Shown here in pieces: positions 57,724 to 64,000 of a stretch of 64,000 nucleotides of DNA. The notes under the pieces were generated by a model. It was not told where the DNA came from and made no database searches. It was given only the letters and a program-made list of their open reading frames with translations. This stretch comes from Pyrus communis (Eukaryota; Streptophyta; Magnoliopsida; Rosales; Rosaceae). The stretch spans positions 3,627,751 to 3,691,750 of the forward strand of contig NC_084810.1 in NCBI RefSeq assembly GCF_963583255.1. The letters run 5' to 3'. The first letter of the stretch is position 1. Every line of letters starts with the position of its first letter. Both the position numbers and the translations under genes were made by a program.

Positions 57724-58119
57724 TCTTCTTAGGACTAGCTGCTAATGCATGTACAGTGTCAACATATGACATGATATATGATTAATTCAGGTTGCACGAA
57801 CACCAGAATATAGTTCCATGCTTTTGTTGAATTCGTTCCCCGCAATATAGATGCATTAAATATGATTCATCCACTAAAGCTAGTTTCTAGTTTTAATTTA
57901 TGGAATCGATATTTATTATACAAGCCATATTTTTTTATATACAATTTTTACAAGCAGTGTTGGACAAAGGGAAATATAAACTACATGATCTCTAGTTCAT
58001 GAGTGAATGCTAGCAAGTACTAGCTAGTTTTTTTAGCAAGCAAGTCAAAGCTGAGATTTCCCAAGTTACGTAATTGGCAATGGAGTACAAACTGTACAAT
58101 TAATCACATACAGGACCAC
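57724..58119. other. Spacer between NAC fragment and peptide-gene remnant
   Basis: AT-rich, no ORF of interest. It would contain the breakpoint of the tandem duplication if the block is a direct duplication. Confidence 0.35.
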
Positions 58120-58270
58120 TCCTGGGGGACTGACTTCAAAATACGATTGTGATGAACGTTAAAAAATGAAGTTGATGAAGAGTTAGTCATCTTGAATTGC
58201 TTTTCAGTATTAAATTTGATTGGCACTGCACGGTGATCATCATTCTCATCCAGAAAAGGTGGGAAGACTA
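58120..58270 (-). pseudogene. Remnant of a second PIP-like peptide gene
   Basis: The segment at about 58222-58262 matches the intact precursor at 55378-55420: both have TTGGCACTGCA followed by a similar TGATNN...CTCANCCA pattern, encoding H-x-A-V-P in the same register. Further toward the 3' end, GAAGTTGATGAAGAG parallels GAAGCTGATCATGAAGAG. The C-terminal motif is displaced by a frameshift, and no signal peptide or start codon is found upstream. Nonfunctional remnant. Confidence 0.6.
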
Positions 58271-58671
58271 AATTTGTAGAGAGTTTTGGAAACTAAGAGA
58301 CATGGAAGTTGATGATTGGTTTATTACTTAAACGTTGATAAACGTGCTTATTCTTATTGGTGACACATCATCTAGTTTGCAAATTTAGTCTTCCTAGCAT
58401 CACCCGAAGAGAAAACATCAACAAACAAAACAAGTTATGTATCCTTTTGAATGATACATGGGAACCATAAATATGAAAGTAAATTGAATGATTAAGGAGC
58501 AACCAAGTGCAATAAAGGAGCATGTAAATACATGTAATTGGAAATACCCTAGTGGACAGGGGGAGGTGAAAGAGAGAACAACAACAAACCTCAGCGCGCG
58601 ACACGTCTGGAAAATAAAAGTTATTAAAAGAAATTCCCTACAACTTTTAAATTAGAATAATATAGGATCAA

Positions 58672-59643
58672 TCAATTGAACTTCGAGGAACAATTAATCC
58701 TCAGGAGTTCGTTTGCAAAAGACTTGATCCACGGAGTATATGCGAAATCATCATTAGCTGCACCGAATCCTCCATACACATCGCGGCTTCCTGCATGATC
58801 AACTTGATCAATTGTTAAACCATATGGTGGCACTGGTTCTGTACAGTGGGGTATGTTGTTGTTTATCAAGCTTCCATTTGCAACATTATCTTGTGAGGAT
58901 TGCTGCACCTGATGATTTTCTCCCGCTTGCTGCAAGGCACTATCAAGGCACGGCATGGAGCATTGTTGCCTCCAATTTACTTCCTTCAGCAGGGCACTCT
59001 GCTCATGATCAGCTCCTAATGCTTGTACATTGTCAGCACATGACATGAAGCTTTGATGCTCCCTACTTTCTTCTCTTTGTAGGGCATTTTGTTCTGAACC
59101 AGATGCACGTCCTTGTATATTGTTATTGATGCATGTTTTTAAGAGTTTATTCTTCCAAGTTTCTTCCCCTTGATGTAGGTGTTGCAGTCCCCAATTTTGC
59201 TTGCCATGAAAATCAACTTGTTCAAGTTGTAATGGTGTTTGCGGACGGACAACATTGTAAACAATGGATTGAGGGTGGAACTGTTGCAAAGGATCATAAA
59301 TTTCTGGCCGTTGTACTCGTGGTATAAGATATCCCGCGTTGCTTGTTAAGAAGCATTGCTGCTTTTCTTGTGTCTCAAGCGACACTACTTGCTTTCTATC
59401 CAAGTCTCCGTAGTTACTATCTCCATTGGAGATATCCATATTATTGCCTCCAAGCACCTCCTGGTCTTCTAGATCTCCATGTTTCCTTTTCTTCTCGGAT
59501 CCGTTGACCGTTTTTCTAAGCATGCACAGAACAATCTTATTCTCCTGCGTTTCATTAAAAAAAAAAAAAATTACGTAAAGTGAATACCAAGAAGAAGAAA
59601 AAATATATGTATCTCAAGAAGGGACTAAACAAATTAACTTGTC

Positions 59644-59709
<66 letters not shown>

Positions 59710-60980
59710 TTTTTCTTGCCTCTCAACTAAATTCACCCAATTTCTATCTGCACTCCATTAAAATATAAATTTAAACTTTTTTTAAGTTTGACCACATTTG
59801 TTTCAAAAAATACCCTCAAACACCCCAAGGCAACCTCCTACCAATATCTGAACTTCTCCATTTTTTTTGTGTGTGTCTTTTCTCTGTATTTTTCAATATA
59901 AACCAACACGTTGGATGAGAAAAAGAAATCAATTGATGTTAGTTCTAAATAAAACTCAAGCCAACATATGACAAACCCTAAAACTCTGATTTTTTTTTTT
60001 TTTTTTTTTGAGAATAAGAATGATCTGATTTATCATGGGATTTGGATTCCAACCCACCAGAACCTGCTATACATTTTTGTTTTTATATTTAGAAGATGGA
60101 AATAGAGATTGGAGAATTCAAGCCTTCCAAGGAAGCTCAAAGAGTAGGAGGAGGAGGGAAGAGCTATAGTCTATAGGCATGAGCATGAGCAAGCAGGTGA
60201 GGAGACGCTTCATTCGAGAACGTGCCGGAGTTTTTGTTTTTGAGCCGATTTAAGATTAGGGTTTGCATATATTAACGCTACTTTGTTTTCCCTTTTTTCC
60301 TTGTTTTCCCCAAAAAAAGAAATCTGAAAATTATGCTTTCTTTAAAAATCTCGTAATCATAATCTCAACGATCTCTTGATTAAAAGATAGAACACACAAA
60401 CAAACAAAGGAACCGAAAGGTATATATGCACACAAAGAAAGACTAAAGGTATATATGCACACAAAGAAAGACTAACAGACATGGAAAACACATGCAAAAT
60501 AAAACACAAAGAAGTATATGTACTCACTTGTTTAGGCTCAAGTACCAGCTTTTGATCAATGTCGAACTCATACATGATCCAGCGATCTTGCTGATCATCA
60601 GATCCGTTCTTTCTGTAGCTAAATCTTTTTTTATGGCCAATAACATCTTCACTGCCAGAATTTTTAATTTCAGAAGGGCGGTTTTCGCCATTCCACTTGC
60701 TGCCAGACGGAAGGGTTCTACAGATACGTGTTCCCTCTGTGGTCTTCAACTTGAGAGTAGTGAAAAAGTAGAGGTCGTTACTCAACTTCAAATCGTTTTC
60801 TCTTTTTGTTTTGAATTTCTCCCATATATCCCAAGGTTCCGTGACGCCATAGAGATCGAAATCAAAGACTGGGGAGTTACCTTGGCCGGGTACCTCCTTT
60901 CCGTTCACTTTGGGGTGAAGGTAGTACAGAATTAGTTCCTCATCCGTGGGGCAAAACCTATAGCCTGCTGGAAGAGTCAT
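58672..60980 (-). CDS. NAC-domain transcription factor (atypical)
   Basis: Two coding exons, 60528-60980 and 58672-59544, joined in phase for 441 residues. Exon 1 carries NAC subdomains A and B (LPAGYRFCPTDEELILYYLH, residues 3-22; DFDLYGVTEPWDIWEK) and degenerate C/D (KWNGENRPSEI, VIGHKKRFSYRKNGS, DRWIMYEFDI). Exon 2 starts ENKIVLCMLRKT, the subdomain E equivalent, then a Gln/Asn-rich C-terminal region, presumably transcriptional activation. NAC proteins bind CACG-containing DNA in the nucleus. The usual W-K-A-T-G block is replaced here, as in divergent NAC subgroups. The intron (59545-60527) has a long TA array. No disruption seen. A partial duplicate lies downstream. Confidence 0.9.
59648..59706. 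repeat. TA dinucleotide microsatellite
   Basis: About 29 TA units in the NAC intron; likely length-polymorphic. Confidence 0.95.
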
Positions 60981-63900
60981 TAATGAAATTCAACCTGAAA
61001 GCTGAGAAGTATGTGAGTGAACGAGAAACCTAGGGATAGGGTAGGATTTTTTTTAATTGTTAAATAGGGGGTAGGGTTTAGGTCTAGGTTTTTGTTTTGT
61101 GATTGAATAAATAGTACGTTAATATATATACTAATTACTTAACCACCAATGAGTAGGATTTCCAAGCAGAATAAGGATAACAATGGAATTATCAAGAAAA
61201 AAAATAACGCGGCGAATACTTCTCTATGGCTGAGTAAATTTGGCCTCAAAATCCATCTCCAATTCTACCTCTTCCTCCTACCTACATCCATATGCATCAT
61301 GCATGTAATGTTACTGTAAAATTATTTTCTTACGAATTATATTATTTTCTTTATAAATAAAATAAGAGAAATTGAGATGCATGGCATGGCTGATGGCTGC
61401 TGCCCAGGCGGAAGTTGAAACGAACACAAAAGGGCTAAGGAAGAACAGAGGGATGAGACATGAGAGATAGGTGGTGGGCCAGAATGTTAATTATTCTTCA
61501 TTGATGCAATTTGCAAATGTAATATGAAAAAAAGGAGTAAGAGTAGTATTTTTTATTAATTATTTTACTTTTCTCAAAAATTAAAGAAGCACAAAAGAAA
61601 ATATATTTGGAAATTCTCTCAAATTCCTCTCTTATAAAGACGGTTGATGTTTTATCATAAAATCAATTAACTATATAAAGAGTAATCTAACATCTTATAA
61701 ACCCCTACAAACCGATATAGAACTATTTTATATTCACATCTTCCTATGGCACTTATCCGCCCTCTCTCAATGACAGACCCGTGCGAGAGGTGGATTGACC
61801 TGATTCACAATCGGGTTGCATATTTTGAAATTCGGGTCGGTTATTAATCTTTGTTGATTTCCTCTTTACATTTTACTTTTTACAGGATAAAATATTACAG
61901 ACTCTGTGAGGCTACTAGAGTGATGCCACATGCAAACCAACTGAACAGTACTAGAGAAAAAACCAAGGCCTCGTTTTGCATCTTCCTTGAATTCAACTTT
62001 TTTTTGTTTTTGAAACTAATGAACGCTCAAGTAATTTAGTTATATTCATAATTTTTGAAAACTATAACTCATGATCATTTTCAAATTGAACACCTAAGTT
62101 TGCTGCAACTGCAAACCAAAAGTTAGGCGGAGTCGAGGAGCAGGCGTCAAGCGCCTCCAAGCTGCTGCAAAACCGAATAAAGAGCTGGTTCAACTTGAGC
62201 CAGAAAACCGATGAAAGTCATCTACCTTAGTCAAGCATCACTCCAAATTCAAAATGATTTCTGGTTTAACTATAAAGAACTTGTTCCGCTTAAAATTGAC
62301 AATGTTAAGCTATTCCTAATTTCGTTCTGATTGCTTGAAGTTCGATTAGGCTTTAATTTTTCAACTGAATTTGCTCTGTACATATGGAGCTTAACTATGC
62401 TGCCCTCAGGCCACAAAGATCACAATCTCTTTAGCACCCCTGCCTGACCGCCTTCGTATATGATTTCATATATAGAACCATAATTAAGGCCTTGGGCGCT
62501 AGATTCAACGGAAGTTAATTAATGTATTATTTTGTCCAAGTAAAGGTAGTAGATGAATTAGCTATGAAGAAAACTAATCCCCTCCTGAGCGTCCCAAAAA
62601 TGGTAGGATTGCGAGCGATAAGGTTTGCCCATGGCTAATTCATCTTCTACCTTCACTTACTGAAAAGGCAATTAATTCGTCAATCAATACTTCTAGTGAG
62701 TAATCATATCCAAGTCAATTTTAGACAAGAAAAAGAGGCCTAAATTCCATTGCAGTGAGCCTCCATGATTTTATACAAAATTCAAATTCTATTACAATTT
62801 ACTTCATTTATGTGTTTAAAATGGTTTCTCAACATTTCTTTCCAGTCAGGGAAACATATATAAGAAGTGCACAAAAAGTTTAAAAAAGATTAAAGTATAT
62901 TAATAAACACAAGCAAAAAGCAAAAGGAAAACAACAACAACAACAATAAGAAACGGCAAATTAAGCAGACGATCTGTGCGCACACAACTTTGAACAACTC
63001 CAAAGGTAGGGGAAGGGAATCTATTATTTCAAGTTTATAAAGAAAGAAAGAGCCGTTAGTTTTGTGCTGCTGTGTCCTCAAAGACTCAAAAAGCAAACCT
63101 GTGGCCTCCGCAGAAGACACATGCAGGTCTGAAAATTCCTTTTGCTAGCATGCAGACCATTTCTGCTTGATGGGTCACTGTATCATTCAAATCCAGCCAC
63201 CAACATCTATGACTTTATCAATTAAGAAATTTGAAAGCCTACTTCACTACTGTGCCTATAATTATAATACCTAAAGAAAAAACATTCGAACAGTCAAGTA
63301 GTATACATTTTTTTTACACTCTGATACAAGCGATATCGGGGGTGGGTAATCGAACATGTCATGAGAGCGGAGGTAAATATAGTTTTAACTACTTAAGCTA
63401 CAAACTATTCGCTCAAACAGTCTAGTTGTTTTATATATCGATCTACAAACTATACGAGCATAAAATGACAAAAGTTCATTATATTATAAGCTAGAAATTA
63501 AATATACTTAACAAGATTTATCCATAACTCATATATAACTAAAGTTGTACAAGACACCTTCTTTTCCTCGTTGAACCTTTTTCTAATTAACAGCTAATTA
63601 GTACTTTTTTCTCTTTGGGAAGCGATTAAAGGGGGTGTTTGAATTAGCTCTATGAAACGGAGAGCATCAACTGTTATTGCCTTGGAGAGCACCATAAGGC
63701 CTGCAACAAGAAATAAAACAACATATCATCACCATTTTCAAAGCTAGTTCAACATGCATAGCATTCGCTTCACATAAAAATAACCCCATCCGTGCATTCA
63801 ATTGTTCCTTTCTCCGTAAGAGGCACAGTACTATATGTGATTGCCAAAATCTTCACAAAGATGAACTCAATATTATACATATTATATATAATTTCGTTAT

Positions 63901-64000
63901 ATTGAGAAAAAGTTGAGGGGAATGTTTTCGTGCTAGACTTGAAATTATTTTGTCATAATTAAAAGTTAAAACGCTTATAGGGGTGTGATATCCACATACC
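60981..64000. other. Right-hand gene-free region
   Basis: About 200-300 bp next to the NAC start should be its promoter and leader. Beyond that I found no ORF with a recognisable domain on either strand. The 76-codon ORF at 62890-63120 has a Leu/Phe-rich tail but no convincing signal or homologue. A MITE terminus begins at the window edge. Confidence 0.45.
63980..64000. mobile_element. Terminus of a MITE cut by the window edge
   Basis: Reads GGGGTGTGATATCCACATACC, the same style of terminus as the element at 26822-26969 (GGGTTGTGATATCC). Only the first 21 bases are visible. Confidence 0.45.

Noticed and set aside
62890..63120. 76-codon minus ORF with hydrophobic tail
   Set aside because: No signal peptide at the N terminus, no homologous motif, AT-rich context; treated as chance.
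1..64000. CRISPR arrays or bacterial-style operons
   Set aside because: Window is plant nuclear DNA; the repeats found are tandem minisatellites or transposons without regular unique spacers.

Overview
This is a dicot plant nuclear window, AT-rich, with GT-AG introns, plant-specific gene families and many plant transposons. The repeat families (a Cassandra TRIM, MITEs with 9-bp target duplications, tRNA-like SINEs) and the gene content point to a woody rosid, most likely Rosaceae. That placement is inference; no species is asserted.

Layout. 0-1.2 kb: 5' half of an NHL-repeat secretory protein gene (minus). 3.0-6.2 kb: complete SEC61 alpha translocon gene (plus, six coding exons). 6.2-13 kb: gene-poor DNA with a tandem duplication split by a MITE, a plastid-protein-like gene fragment, a 51-bp triplication and a hAT-like element. 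13.1-18.2 kb: GIL1/IRKI-like (DUF641) gene with a long noncoding leader and twelve 10-residue repeats near its N terminus. 18.2-21.7 kb: repeats. 21.8-45.6 kb: three F-box/LRR/FBD genes. A and B are on minus and C on plus; all three share the same three coding exons and a leader intron ending about 20 nt before the ATG. B and C are close, head-to-head paralogues separated by nested insertions: Cassandra, a LINE-like element, a SINE and a 6-kb Ty1/copia. 45.8-52.0 kb: a second Ty1/copia (460-bp LTRs, perfect 5-bp TSD) just 3' of F-box C. 54.3-55.1 kb: probable solo LTR. 55.3-61.0 kb: a partial tandem duplication of a NAC gene plus a small secreted-peptide (PIP-like) gene, with the NAC intact in one copy and the peptide gene intact in the other. 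61-64 kb: no gene recognised.

Relations between genes. Eukaryotic genes here are independent transcription units. SEC61 alpha is housekeeping; GIL1 belongs to light and gravity signalling; the F-box genes are probably variable SCF E3 adaptors. The clearest evolutionary story is local duplication followed by differential decay or transposon insertion, seen independently in the NAC/peptide block, the F-box pair and two short tandem duplications that keep an empty MITE target site.

Limits. Exon boundaries come from reading splice sites and reading frames by eye. Leader exons, transposon ends without target duplications, and family names for short repeats are less certain. No database search was run.
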